Source: Streptomyces sp. JH34 (GTDB lineage: Bacteria > Actinomycetota > Actinomycetes > Streptomycetales > Streptomycetaceae). From it: DNA of 64,000 nt. The notes below the pieces were generated by a model. The model was not told the origin of the DNA. It did not search any database and worked only from the letters and a program-made list of their open reading frames with translations. Of this stretch, positions 1 through 8,187 are shown one piece after another; the first letter of the stretch is position 1; each line of letters opens with the position of its first letter. Position numbers and translations under genes: made by a program. The stretch is from assembly GCF_029428875.1 (NCBI RefSeq), contig NZ_JAJSOO010000001.1, forward strand, positions 248,001-312,000. The letters are read 5' to 3'.

Positions 1-560
1 GAGCCCTTGGCACCCTCGGAGGTCCACACGATGCGGTCGTCGGGTACCTGCTCCTGAACCGTCGCCTTGAAGCCGCGCGAGGACGGTCCGATCTTGACCT
101 TCCAGTCGCTCGACATCTCCTCGTCCATCGAGACGCTCTGGACGCCCTTCGCGAAGCTGCCGAACTTGTCGTACCGCGTCCAGTAGTCGTACGCATCGCG
201 CAGAGGCACTCCCACATCGAGGACCTCGATGATGTTCATGGACTTGCCACCGCCGGACTGGCTCTTGCCCTTACCGCCCCCGAACGCGTCCTTTGCTTTG
301 TCCATGACTTTGTCCTTGACGTTCCCGGCCTTCTCCGAGACGAAGGCCTTCACCGGGGATTCGCCCTGCATGACGCGGGACGCAACCGAAGGCAACGTCC
401 CACCGTTCTCCGCGATGCCGGTCAGCTGACCCGTGAGACCGGTCAGCTTGTCCCCGGCCTTCTGGGCGAGTTTGTCCGTCTGGGCACCCAGAAAGTTGGT
501 GAACTCCCCGCGAAGGCGGTCGATGCCCGACTCGGGTTCGTCCTTGTCCGTCCTGGCCAT
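1..560 (-). CDS. gvpZ: GvpZ-like SRPBCC-family gas-vesicle cluster protein (partial, 3' end beyond window)
   Basis: About 186 codons are visible from an ATG at 560 and the frame runs off the left edge without a stop. The N-terminal ~100 residues are polar and rich in Lys/Gly (FGGGKGKSQSGGGKS near residue 100). From about residue 110 (MNIIEVLDVGVPLRDAYDYW) the sequence looks like the start of an SRPBCC/polyketide-cyclase helix-grip domain, which binds hydrophobic ligands. It starts 6 bp after the stop of the upstream gene, so it belongs to the leftward gas-vesicle operon. The O-A-F-G-Y-Z order recalls the S. coelicolor gvp cluster. The fold call is from pattern; the specific function is unknown. 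Confidence 0.72.
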   Translation of the reverse strand, partial: MARTDKDEPESGIDRLRGEFTNFLGAQTDKLAQKAGDKLTGLTGQLTGIAENGGTLPSVASRVMQGESPVKAFVSEKAGNVKDKVMDKAKDAFGGGKGKSQSGGGKSMNIIEVLDVGVPLRDAYDYWTRYDKFGSFAKGVQSVSMDEEMSSDWKVKIGPSSRGFKATVQEQVPDDRIVWTSEGAKG

Positions 561-566
561 GGCTGC

Positions 567-1508
567 CTACCTCCGCCGTTCGCCGCGCTTGGACGCGGTT
601 CGCTTCGATGACGTCGTCTTCTTGGCCGAAGTGGTTTTGCCGGCCGCTGACTTCTTGGCAGGCGCCTTCCGGGCTGCGGCTTTCTTCGCCGGCGCCGTCT
701 TCTTGGCCGGCGTCTTCTTGGCCGGTGCCGATTTCTTGGCTGCCGTCTTCTTCGCCGTCGCCGACTTCTTCGCTGCCGTCTTCTTCGCCGGTGCCGACTT
801 CTTGGCTGCCTTGGCTGCCGTCTTCTTCGCTGCCGGCTTCTCAGCGGCCTTCTTCTCAGGTGCCCTCTTGGCAGCGGTCTTCTTGGCGGCGGTCTTCTTC
901 GCTGCCGGCTGCTTCCCGGCGGCCTTCTTGTCTGCCCCGCGCCCTGCCTCCCCGCCGGAGGGCCTGCTCCGACGAGGACTCGGCCGGGGCTCCTCCGCCT
1001 CCTCCGGCTCTTCCTCGCCCTCGTCATCCTCTTCGGGTTCTTCGCCCTCTTCGGGTTCTTCGCCCTCTTCGGGTTCTTCGTCCTCGTACTCCTCCTCGTC
1101 CTCCTCCGGTTCCTCGTCCTCCTCGTCCTCGTACTCGGGCTCGTCCTCGTCGTACTCGCCCTCGTAGTCCTCGTCCTCCTCTTCTTCTTCGTCGGGCGCA
1201 CCGAGCCGGGACGTCCGGTCGCTGAGCGCGTCGGCCAGCGAGTTCATGCCCCGGTCCGCGGCGGCCGTCAGCGCCTTCCTGCCGGAGTCGAGGAACTCGC
1301 CCTTCAACTGGTCCTGGAGTTCCGCGAACTGCGGCATCTCGCTCAGCCTGCGCACACCTTCGGCGGCGATCTGTCGCGGCTCCAGCCCGAACCGTCTGCC
1401 CGCCAGATAGGTCGCGATGGAGAGCGCGAGACGGCCCTTCTTCGTGCGCCCCAGTACGTATCCGCCCACCACGGCTGCTGCGAGCGTCACCTTCGTCTGA
1501 TCTTCCAT
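567..1508 (-). CDS. gvpY: GvpY-like protein with acidic block and histone-H1-like basic tail
   Basis: This is a 313-aa protein starting at ATG 1508 (MEDQTKVTLAAAVVGGYVLG). Its first ~105 residues are an ordinary helical domain with a small Gly-rich hydrophobic stretch near residues 7-20. Residues ~108-185 are almost all Glu/Asp with repeated EEPEEGE units. Residues ~195-313 are an Ala/Lys/Pro tail with many AKKT/AAKKS repeats, like histone H1. It lies between gvpG and the SRPBCC gene with gaps of 7 and 6 bp, matching the gvpY position in Streptomyces gvp operons. The low-complexity DNA makes long false frames on the other strands. The start was chosen for position just after gvpG and the conserved-looking N-terminus. 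Confidence 0.78.
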   Translation of the reverse strand: MEDQTKVTLAAAVVGGYVLGRTKKGRLALSIATYLAGRRFGLEPRQIAAEGVRRLSEMPQFAELQDQLKGEFLDSGRKALTAAADRGMNSLADALSDRTSRLGAPDEEEEEDEDYEGEYDEDEPEYEDEEDEEPEEDEEEYEDEEPEEGEEPEEGEEPEEDDEGEEEPEEAEEPRPSPRRSRPSGGEAGRGADKKAAGKQPAAKKTAAKKTAAKRAPEKKAAEKPAAKKTAAKAAKKSAPAKKTAAKKSATAKKTAAKKSAPAKKTPAKKTAPAKKAAARKAPAKKSAAGKTTSAKKTTSSKRTASKRGERRR

Positions 1509-1515
1509 GAGTGAG

Positions 1516-1770
1516 TCACCTTCGATGATTCGGCGTGGGGCGGACCCGTCCGGCATGGAGCCGGTCGAGCAACTCCTCCTCTTCCCGTTCGAACTCCTCC
1601 AGGCTGACGATGCCGTCCTCGAGCTCCTGGTTCAGCTCGGCGAGCTGGGCCCGGATCACGCTCGGGTCGTGGAGTTCCCGGTCGGCGACGTCGTCCACCT
1701 TCTCCGCGACCCAGATGACGCCGCGGACCGGTGCGAGTGGCAGCAGGAGCAGACCGGAGAGCAGTCCCAT
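1516..1770 (-). CDS. gvpG: Gas vesicle protein GvpG
   Basis: An 84-aa protein with a short hydrophobic N-terminus (MGLLSGLLLLPLAPVRGVIW) followed by a charged amphipathic helix rich in Glu (LEEFEREEEELLDRL). This is the usual size and pattern of GvpG, an accessory protein needed for gas vesicle assembly. Its ATG lies 1 nt past the stop of gvpF, indicating coupled translation in the same leftward operon. Confidence 0.9.
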   Translation of the reverse strand: MGLLSGLLLLPLAPVRGVIWVAEKVDDVADRELHDPSVIRAQLAELNQELEDGIVSLEEFEREEEELLDRLHAGRVRPTPNHRR

Positions 1771-1771
1771 G

Positions 1772-2521
1772 TCAGCCCCCCGCGGCCTGAGCCCGCAGAG
1801 GACGGGAGGAGACGAAGCTGTAGCAGGGCAGAGGCCCCGCCAGCCTGAGTTCGACGTGGTCGCGATGCGTGTCGGCGAACCGCTGCACCGTGTCCCGGAA
1901 GGTGTCGCTCTCGCTCCGGTCGACGAGGAACGACACGTTGAGCGCGCAACCATGGACCTCGGGGCCGGCAGCCGTCTCACGGGCCAGGGGGGTGAGCTTG
2001 TGGAGGACCTTCTTCCCCGCCTCGGCCGCACGGCGGGACAGTGCGGTGGAAATCGCCTCGCCGAGCCTGACGTTCGCCTCGTAGCCGGGGCGCCTGCGGA
2101 CCGCTTCGCGCAGCCGTCGCACGTTGTTCTCCTGGGCGACCACGGCCGCGAGCGCGTCCTGGGCGGGGAGCGCCTTGAGGTTGATCTCGACGCCGCCGTC
2201 CAGATGACTCAGCGTGGCGAGGTGCTCCGCCTGCGATCCGGCAAGCTGGGCCCGGACCGACCGCTCGTCCGGTGCGATCGCCCCGAAGCGCATGGGCAGG
2301 ACGGGTCCCGCCTCCGCGAGGCGCAGGAGCACTTCCTGGTGTGCCATCAGGTCGCGCCTTCTGGCACGCAGTTGCGGAGGCGCGTCGCTCACCACTGCGG
2401 TGACCCGTCCCTCGTCCACCAGTCGCAGGGCGGCAGGCGGGTTGCCCACCCCCACCGCCTCGGCCGGTAGCACCGCTCCCGCCGGGATGATCGCGTAGAC
2501 GTACACGCCGTTCTCGGTCAC
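1772..2521 (-). CDS. gvpF: Gas vesicle protein GvpF/GvpL family
   Basis: A 249-aa protein of the GvpL/GvpF family, which associates with GvpA during vesicle nucleation. Family features visible are the N-terminal VYVYAIIP strand, the RRDLMAHQEVLLRL helix followed by VLPMRFG, and the C-terminal CALNVSFLVDR strand. Full length for the family. It starts 3 bp after the gvpA stop and ends 1 nt before gvpG. gvpF rather than gvpL is chosen from its place directly after gvpA. Confidence 0.92.
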   Translation of the reverse strand: MTENGVYVYAIIPAGAVLPAEAVGVGNPPAALRLVDEGRVTAVVSDAPPQLRARRRDLMAHQEVLLRLAEAGPVLPMRFGAIAPDERSVRAQLAGSQAEHLATLSHLDGGVEINLKALPAQDALAAVVAQENNVRRLREAVRRRPGYEANVRLGEAISTALSRRAAEAGKKVLHKLTPLARETAAGPEVHGCALNVSFLVDRSESDTFRDTVQRFADTHRDHVELRLAGPLPCYSFVSSRPLRAQAAGG

Positions 2522-2524
2522 GGG

Positions 2525-2968
2525 TCATGCCTCCACGCGTCGGCGTCGGCTCGCCCCGTCTCGTGCGGGTGCCCGGCGCTTCCTCGGCTGCTCGTCCTGG
2601 TCGTCGTCCCCGTCGCCGCCCCCCACCGCCTTGCGAACGCTGTCACCGACGGACTCCGCCGCCTTTCGCACCTTGCGCTTGCCGATCGACTTGGCCGCAC
2701 GCCCGCCCAGCAGTTCGGGAATGGTGGTACTGCCCGAGTCACGTTCCAGGTCGAGGCGGTTGCACGCCTCGGCGAAGCGCAGATAGGTGTCCACACTCGC
2801 GACGACGATGCGCGCGTCTATCTTGAGGATCTCGATCCCGACGAGTGACACCCGGACGAACACGTCGATGACCATGCCGCGGTCAAGGATGAGTTCCAGA
2901 ACGTCGTAGAGCGTCCCGGCCCTCGGCGGGCAGGGGGCGACTTCGTCGGCGTACATGCTCGTGGTCAT
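2525..2968 (-). CDS. gvpA: Gas vesicle structural protein GvpA with long basic C-terminal extension
   Basis: GvpA forms the ribs of the gas vesicle shell. Residues ~18-75 carry the canonical core: LYDVLELILDRGMVIDVF, then VSLVGIEILKIDARIVVAS and VDTYLRFAEA. The protein is 147 aa, about twice the length of cyanobacterial or halophile GvpA. The extra ~70 residues are charged and end in an Arg-rich stretch (KRRAPARDGASRRRRVEA). The start at 2968 is chosen because a GGAAGGA ribosome site lies just upstream. It follows gvpO by 31 bp. Confidence 0.93.
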   Translation of the reverse strand: MTTSMYADEVAPCPPRAGTLYDVLELILDRGMVIDVFVRVSLVGIEILKIDARIVVASVDTYLRFAEACNRLDLERDSGSTTIPELLGGRAAKSIGKRKVRKAAESVGDSVRKAVGGGDGDDDQDEQPRKRRAPARDGASRRRRVEA

Positions 2969-2999
2969 GAAGGGTCCTTCCGGGTGGGAGGCGAGCGGA

Positions 3000-3344
3000 T
3001 CATTCGTCGGCGGAGCCACGCCTGTAGCGGCGGACCCTGCTGTACTCCATGAGTTCGCCGCGCTCGTCGATCTGCACCTCGTAGGAGGCAAGCAGGCTCG
3101 TGGTGTCCGGGATGCGGGGGACTTCGAGCACGTCGACGACGACGCACCATCCGTCGTCCTTCCGCCTCACGGCGGACACCCCCTCCGCGGAGTGGCAGAT
3201 CAGCCTTTCCAGGCTCTCGCAGGCGGCATGGGCAGCGTGCTCGGGACCGTGTCCGGTCGAGGGCCGGGGGGCCGCCTTCTTCGCTGTCTTCTTCGCTGCC
3301 CTGTTCGCGGTGTGCCCGGATCGGGAGGTTTTGTTCTCTGCCAT
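3000..3344 (-). CDS. gvpO: Gas vesicle protein GvpO
   Basis: A 114-aa protein. The N-terminal ~30 residues are basic (RAAKKTAKKAAPRP). The rest matches GvpO: LERLICHSAEGVSAVRRKDDGWCVVVDVLEVPRIPDT, then an LASYEVQIDERGELMEYSRVRRYRR C-terminus. GvpO is required for gas vesicle production in haloarchaea, probably in gvpA expression. It is first in the operon here. The start is the ATG at 3344, where the conserved frame begins; the divergent gene at 3468 leaves 123 bp for both promoters. Confidence 0.9.
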   Translation of the reverse strand: MAENKTSRSGHTANRAAKKTAKKAAPRPSTGHGPEHAAHAACESLERLICHSAEGVSAVRRKDDGWCVVVDVLEVPRIPDTTSLLASYEVQIDERGELMEYSRVRRYRRGSADE

Positions 3345-3467
3345 GAAACCCAGTGTGGTCAGGATCGGTTGCGTCGCATCTCGACGGAGGCGCGGGTGGA
3401 TGACGGCACTCACTCTTTCGGCGTTCCGGCCCGACGCGTGGCGCGGGACGCGTGCACAGTCGTAGGC

Positions 3468-3902
3468 ATGAGTGAGAGCGGTGGACCCGATGAGGCACAC
3501 GTACGGCCACCCGGGGCCGGTGACAAGACCGTCGAGGCGCTCGGAGCACTGACGGAAGCGCTGGAGAGGGTGGAGCGTGCCCGGGGGCAGCTCTACGGGT
3601 TCCACCAGCTCACAGGGGGCGCGGACCTGACGCTGGACAGGGCGGTCGAGCTACTCCGGATGAGTGGCCACCCGGAGCACGCCGACCTGGTGGAGCGGGA
3701 GATCCTGGGACGCAACGTCATCCCCGGCTGCTGGACCTTCCAGCTCGTCGAGGCCTACGACGACACGTACTACCGGCCGTTCGTCGAGGTCGAGGAACGG
3801 GTGCGGCAGGAACTCGTGGGCGGGCGGCGCCACCTCTACGAGACGCAGATGAAGGAAGCCCGGCGTACGCGCGGCCACCCGCAGCACACGGCTCGGCCCT
3901 GA
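3468..3902 (+). CDS. Conserved actinobacterial protein of unknown function
   Basis: A 144-aa acidic, largely helical protein starting at ATG 3468. The N-terminal helix (TVEALGALTEALERVERARGQ) could form a short coiled coil. The middle (AVELLRMSGHPEHADLVEREILGRNVI) and the end (YDDTYYRPFVEVEERVRQEL) look like a conserved small actinobacterial family, but I recognise no domain. It is divergent from gvpO and its stop is 2 bp before the PHP gene, so the two are probably co-transcribed. Confidence 0.75.
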   Translation: MSESGGPDEAHVRPPGAGDKTVEALGALTEALERVERARGQLYGFHQLTGGADLTLDRAVELLRMSGHPEHADLVEREILGRNVIPGCWTFQLVEAYDDTYYRPFVEVEERVRQELVGGRRHLYETQMKEARRTRGHPQHTARP

Positions 3903-3904
3903 CG

Positions 3905-4924
3905 ATGGATCCGGCAGACGCCCTCCGGCGGATCGCGTTCCTCCTGGAGCGATCCCAGGCGGCCACGTACCGGGTCAGGGCGTTCCGTACCGCGGCGGAA
4001 GCGATCGGTTCCCTGGACGGTGAGGAGATCGCCGACCGGGTGGCGGGTGGTTCGCTGGAGTCGATGCGCGGCATCGGACCGAAGACGGCCAAGGTCATCC
4101 GTGAGGCCGTGGAGGGCGCGACGCCCGGATATCTCGAAGCGCTGGAGGAAGAGGCGACGACGCCCCTGGCCACGGGCGGTGAGGACCTCCTCGCCGCCCT
4201 GCGGGGCGACTGCCACATGCACTCGGACTGGTCCGACGGGGGCAGCCCGATCGCGGAGATGGGCCGGACGGCGAAGGAACTGGGACACGAATGGGCGGTG
4301 CTCACCGACCACTCCCCCAGGCTGACCGTGGCCAACGGCCTCTCGACCGAGCGTCTCCTCGACCAGCTGTCCGTCGTGGCCGAACTGAACGAGCGGTGGG
4401 CGCCCTTCCGCCTGCTCACCGGGATCGAGTGCGACATCATGGCCGACGGCTCGCTCGACCAGGACCCCGAAGTGCTGGGCCGGCTGGATGTGGTGGTGGT
4501 CTCCGTCCATTCGAAACTGCGCATGGACGCCGCCGCGATGACCGAGCGCCTGCTGGCCGCCGTAGGCAATCCGCACGCGGACGTCCTGGGGCACTGCACG
4601 GGAAGGCTCCTCGGCACAAGGACGAGGCCGCAGTCGCGGTTCGACGCCGACCGGGTCTTCACGGCGTGCGCGGAGGCGGGAACGGCCGTGGAGATCAACT
4701 GCCGTCCCGAGCGGCTCGATCCGCCGCGCGCCCTGCTCCGGCAGGCGGTCGCCGCGGGCGCCCTCCTGTCGATCGACACCGACGCGCACGCGCCGGGGCA
4801 GCTGGACTGGCAGCCCTACGGCTGCGCGCGGGCCGAGGAGTGCGAGGTGCCGGTGGACCGTGTCGTCACCTCGTGGACCGCGGAACGCCTCCTGGACTGG
4901 ACGGGCGGGAAGGCGCAGGCGTAG
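3905..4924 (+). CDS. PHP-domain phosphoesterase with PolX-like helix-hairpin-helix N-terminus
   Basis: A 339-aa protein. Residues 1-~70 resemble the 8-kDa HhH region of DNA polymerase X (RIAFLLERSQAATYRVRAFR, then GIGPKTAKVI). Residues ~100-325 are a PHP phosphoesterase with its metal-ligand motifs visible: CHMHSDWSDG, LTDHSPRL, GIECDIM, VVVSVHSKL, VLGHCTGR and SIDTDAHA. The nucleotidyltransferase domain of true PolX is absent. The family hydrolyses phosphoester bonds, often as a 3'-5' nuclease; substrate here is unknown. Co-transcription with the 3468 gene is likely. Confidence 0.9.
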   Translation: MDPADALRRIAFLLERSQAATYRVRAFRTAAEAIGSLDGEEIADRVAGGSLESMRGIGPKTAKVIREAVEGATPGYLEALEEEATTPLATGGEDLLAALRGDCHMHSDWSDGGSPIAEMGRTAKELGHEWAVLTDHSPRLTVANGLSTERLLDQLSVVAELNERWAPFRLLTGIECDIMADGSLDQDPEVLGRLDVVVVSVHSKLRMDAAAMTERLLAAVGNPHADVLGHCTGRLLGTRTRPQSRFDADRVFTACAEAGTAVEINCRPERLDPPRALLRQAVAAGALLSIDTDAHAPGQLDWQPYGCARAEECEVPVDRVVTSWTAERLLDWTGGKAQA

Positions 4925-5031
4925 CCGGGACCGGGTGAGCCGGTGAGGACAGGCCGGTCGCGGCGGTTCCGCGTACAGTCGTTCACGGTTGTCCATGTGG
5001 CTCCAGGAGATCCTGGGGCAGAAGGAGGACC

Positions 5032-5994
5032 ATGTCACGTCAGCGCACCGGCCCACGTCTCCCGCGAGCACGCGGGGAACTCTCGGCAGGAGTGATCGCC
5101 TTCCTGCAGGACGGCGGGGCTCTGCCCGATCCCGGCGCCGCCCGGGCCGCCGACCCCTACGGCGACGACCTGCAACTCGCCCTGTACGTCTGTTACGAAC
5201 TGCACTACCGCGGTTTCGCCGGCGTACGCCCCGAACTCGAGTGGGACCCTCCCCTGCTCACGGTCCGCGGCGCGCTCGAGGACCGCTTCCTGACGGCTCT
5301 GCGGCACGACGTCACCGTGACCGGCGGCCTGGACGACGTCCTGGAGGATCTCCTCGTGGAGCCGGTCCGCGGCTCCGGTGTCTCCTGGTTCCTCCAGGAC
5401 CGGGGCGAGCTGCGGCACCTGCGGGACTACGCCATCCAGCGTTCGCTGTACCACCTCAAGGAGGCCGACCCCCATGCCTGGGTGCTGCCGCGGCTCAGCG
5501 GGCGCGCCAAGGCCGGTATGGCGGCGATCGAGTACGACGAGTTCGGCGCCGGCCGCGCGGACCGCGTCCATGCGCGGCTGTACGCGGGTCTGATGGCCGA
5601 TCTGGGCCTGGACACCGCCTACGGCCACTATCTGGACCGGGGCTGCGCCCCCATGCTGGCGCTGGTGAACGTGATGTCGCTGTTCGGGCTCCATCGCCGG
5701 TTGCGCGGAGCGCTGGTGGGTCACTTCGCCGCCGTCGAGATCACCTCCTCCCCCGGTTCGCGGCGCCTCGCCCGCGCGATGAAGCGCACCGGTGCGGGCC
5801 CCGCCGCCGAGTTCTTCTACACCGAGCACGTCGAGGCCGACGCGGTGCACGAACAGGTCGTGCGCCGTGACGTGATCGGTGGTCTGCTCGACGACGAACC
5901 CGCGATGGCGGACGACATCGCGTTCGGCATCACCGCCACCTCGTACCTCGAGGACCGGCTCGGAGATCGGCTGCTGGCGGACTGGAGGGTGTGA
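5032..5994 (+). CDS. Iron-containing redox enzyme family protein (haem-oxygenase-like fold)
   Basis: A 320-aa protein with the pattern of the haem-oxygenase-like iron enzyme family (Pfam Haem_oxygenas_2). Candidate metal ligands are in YVCYELHYRGF, in IEYDEFGAGRADRVHARLY, and in the late helices (GHFAAVEITSS, YTEHVEADAVHEQ). Such proteins are non-haem diiron or iron oxidases acting on small carboxylates or amines; no substrate can be read here. The ATG at 5032 has AGAAGGAGG upstream. The stop overlaps the GTG of the methyltransferase (GTGA), so the two are translationally coupled. Confidence 0.85.
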   Translation: MSRQRTGPRLPRARGELSAGVIAFLQDGGALPDPGAARAADPYGDDLQLALYVCYELHYRGFAGVRPELEWDPPLLTVRGALEDRFLTALRHDVTVTGGLDDVLEDLLVEPVRGSGVSWFLQDRGELRHLRDYAIQRSLYHLKEADPHAWVLPRLSGRAKAGMAAIEYDEFGAGRADRVHARLYAGLMADLGLDTAYGHYLDRGCAPMLALVNVMSLFGLHRRLRGALVGHFAAVEITSSPGSRRLARAMKRTGAGPAAEFFYTEHVEADAVHEQVVRRDVIGGLLDDEPAMADDIAFGITATSYLEDRLGDRLLADWRV

Positions 5995-6731
5995 ACCGCC
6001 GTCCTGATCCGTCCCCGCCCCGCCGGCGTCGAATGGAGTCGCAGATGTCCGCAGATCTGGCCCGGGCCACCCGTACCGGCCTTCCGCTCATGAAACTGCC
6101 GGGCGTGTACGCGCCCCAGCACGACACCCGCCTGCTCGTGGCCGCGCTGGACCGGGAGGGGATCACCCCCGGCATCGAGGTCCTGGACGTGGGCACGGGC
6201 AGTGGCGCCCTGGCTCTGCACGCGGCGCGGCTGGGGGCGCGGGTGACGGCCGTGGACATCGCGCGCCGTGCTGTGGCGACCGCCCGGCTGAACGCGTTGC
6301 TGCACCGGCGGCGTATCACCGTGCAGCGCAGTGATCTTCTGTCGGCACTGCCCGGCCGGTCCTACGACCTGGTGGTCTGCAATCCGCCGTACGTGCCGTC
6401 ACCCCTGGACCGGCTTCCCGGGCACGGGGCCGCCCGGGCCTGGGACGCCGGGTGCGACGGCCGCGCGATCCTCGACCGGGTCTGCGAGACGGCCCCGGCC
6501 GCGCTGCGCCCAGGAGGCCGTCTCCTCATCGTCCACTCCGGCCTGTGCGACAGCGACGTCACGGTGCGGCGTCTCACCGACGCCGGGCTGCGGGCCCGTG
6601 TCAGTGACCGCGCCCTCGTACCCCTCGGGCCCGTGCTGCGCTCCAGACTTCGCTGGCTGCGGGACACGGGGCTGGTGGGTGCGGGCGACCTGGCGGAGGA
6701 ACTGGTGGTCATCCGTGCAGAACAACTCTGA
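5991..6731 (+). CDS. HemK2/MTQ2-like class I SAM methyltransferase
   Basis: A 246-aa Rossmann methyltransferase. Motif I is VLDVGTGSGALAL (near residue 65), the acidic ribose contact is VTAVDIA, and the catalytic NPPY tetrapeptide is in VVCNPPYVPSP. NPPY marks N-methylation of a planar amide or amine, as in HemK/PrmC and Mtq2. There is no RF1-binding N-terminal domain, so it is more Mtq2-like than PrmC. The GTG at 5991 is used because it overlaps the upstream stop; ATGs at 6033 and 6045 are alternatives. It overlaps the CDGSH gene by 17 bp. Confidence 0.87.
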   Translation: MNRRPDPSPPRRRRMESQMSADLARATRTGLPLMKLPGVYAPQHDTRLLVAALDREGITPGIEVLDVGTGSGALALHAARLGARVTAVDIARRAVATARLNALLHRRRITVQRSDLLSALPGRSYDLVVCNPPYVPSPLDRLPGHGAARAWDAGCDGRAILDRVCETAPAALRPGGRLLIVHSGLCDSDVTVRRLTDAGLRARVSDRALVPLGPVLRSRLRWLRDTGLVGAGDLAEELVVIRAEQL

Positions 6732-6942
6732 TCGCCCTTGCCGGATCACTTTCGGTGACGACGGGCCACTCCTCGTGGAGGGACCCGTGGAGGTCACGTG
6801 CGCGGACGGCACCGTGGCCGTCTCCGACCGGTTCGTCGTGGCCCTGTGCATGTGCCGGCGGAGCCGGATGTACCCGTGGTGCGACACCAGTCACCGGCGC
6901 CGTCCGGGACCCGGCGAGAAGTCCCGCCGGACCCCGGACTGA
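6715..6942 (+). CDS. CDGSH iron-sulfur domain protein
   Basis: A 75-aa protein with one CDGSH-type [2Fe-2S] motif: CMCRRSRMYPWCDTSH near residues 44-59, with the three Cys and one His in the expected spacing. The start is GTG 6715 inside the end of the methyltransferase gene; no nearby ATG fits. Such proteins carry redox-active or transferable 2Fe-2S clusters. Being the last gene of an overlapping set with an iron oxidase and a methyltransferase suggests it supplies electrons or clusters to that set (inference). It converges with the exporter gene 6 bp on. Confidence 0.88.
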   Translation: MQNNSDRPCRITFGDDGPLLVEGPVEVTCADGTVAVSDRFVVALCMCRRSRMYPWCDTSHRRRPGPGEKSRRTPD

Positions 6943-6948
6943 GGCCGC

Positions 6949-8187
6949 TCACTCGCCCGACCTCAGCCGCGTCGGCGTCGCCCCGCGCAGGCGCCGTGAC
7001 ATCGCCCGCAGCCTCGGATGGCGATCGTGCGCCTCCGCGGAGCGGCGGTCCAGCTCCTCGACCAGGCGCTCCGTGCGCTTGTCGATGTCCAGTTCGTCGA
7101 GGATGCGGTCGACCTCGGCCAGCAACGCACCGTGCAACTGCCACTGCCTGGGGTGTTCCTGGACGTCCTCGAGCAGGAGGTCCGCCACGCGGTCACGCGT
7201 CCTGCGACTGCGGACGAGCGCGTCGGCCAGGCGTTCCTCCGCCTCCTCGCCGCTCCGGGCCATCGGTGTGGTGATCATCAGTGCGAAGCCCTCGATGGCG
7301 TCCGACATGTGGCCGAAGAGTTCCCTGAGGTCGGTGGCCACGTCCTCGGGGAAGAGGGCTTCCTCCGTCCGCGCCTTGGCCAGGTCGGTCAGCGTCCGGG
7401 TGAGGACGCGCAGCACCACGGCGCAGATCTCCAACGTGTCGAGTCCGGTCCGCAGGACGACACGGTGGAGCAGCCCCTCCTTGACGCGGGGGTTGAGCAT
7501 CAGGCTCTCCTCGGCCTGCCGCAGGGACGCGTCGACCTCCACGATGTCGTGGTCCAGGCGACGGGCCTCGTGCAGGCGTGCGGCGGCCTCCCGCACCGGG
7601 TGGGTGCCGCCGATCTCCTCACCCAGGGCGCGGAACATCCTTCCCATCCGCTCTCCCAGGCCGCCGATCGACACGCCCGCCGACTCGACCCAGACGGGCG
7701 GTGCGAGCAGGAGGTTGAAGAGCAGTCCCACCCCGGCGCCGATGAGCGTCTCCAGCACGCGCTCCCAGGCCGTGTCGGCGACCTGTGCGACTCCGAGGAC
7801 GAGCATCGCGCTGATGGCCACTTCGGGCACGAACTCGTTGACCCGCACCACCCGCCCGATCAGGAGCGAGGTGAAGATGGTCAGCCCCAGGGTCCACCAG
7901 CTCAGCCCCACCAGGGAGCTGAATCCGCTGGCGATCAGCACCCCGACCACGACGGCGTTCACACGCCGGATCCCGGTGGTGAGCGTGGCGTAGAGCGTCA
8001 CCTGCACCACGAGGAGGGCGGTGAGGGGGGCGGTGAGGGGCGCCGGATGCGGATCGGGCAGGACAGACTGGGCCACCGCGAACGCGATGACGGCCGCCGC
8101 GGTCGATCTCAGCGTCTGGGCCGCGGCGGGCTCGGTGGTGCGCTGGACGAGTTTGACGAGGGGCTCGGGCGCGGAGACTGCAGGCAT
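6949..8187 (-). CDS. FUSC-family / aromatic acid exporter-like membrane protein
   Basis: A 412-aa protein. The first ~180 residues hold several membrane segments (AAAVIAFAVAQSVL, LTALLVVQVTLYATLT, VVVGVLIASGFSSLVGLS, VGLLFNLLLAPP). The remainder is a long charged helical cytoplasmic domain with coiled-coil character. This is the half-size FUSC/ArAE layout common in actinobacteria. The family exports aromatic acids or other organic acids; the substrate is not known. The gene stands alone, convergent with the CDGSH gene and divergent from the 8315 gene. Confidence 0.86.
   Translation of the reverse strand: MPAVSAPEPLVKLVQRTTEPAAAQTLRSTAAAVIAFAVAQSVLPDPHPAPLTAPLTALLVVQVTLYATLTTGIRRVNAVVVGVLIASGFSSLVGLSWWTLGLTIFTSLLIGRVVRVNEFVPEVAISAMLVLGVAQVADTAWERVLETLIGAGVGLLFNLLLAPPVWVESAGVSIGGLGERMGRMFRALGEEIGGTHPVREAAARLHEARRLDHDIVEVDASLRQAEESLMLNPRVKEGLLHRVVLRTGLDTLEICAVVLRVLTRTLTDLAKARTEEALFPEDVATDLRELFGHMSDAIEGFALMITTPMARSGEEAEERLADALVRSRRTRDRVADLLLEDVQEHPRQWQLHGALLAEVDRILDELDIDKRTERLVEELDRRSAEAHDRHPRLRAMSRRLRGATPTRLRSGE

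Noticed and set aside
443..1201. Arg-rich and Ser-rich frames in the low-complexity GvpY region
   Set aside because: They are alternate readings of the acidic and AKKT repeats. Only the frame from 1508 has an ordinary domain before the repeats and fits operon spacing.
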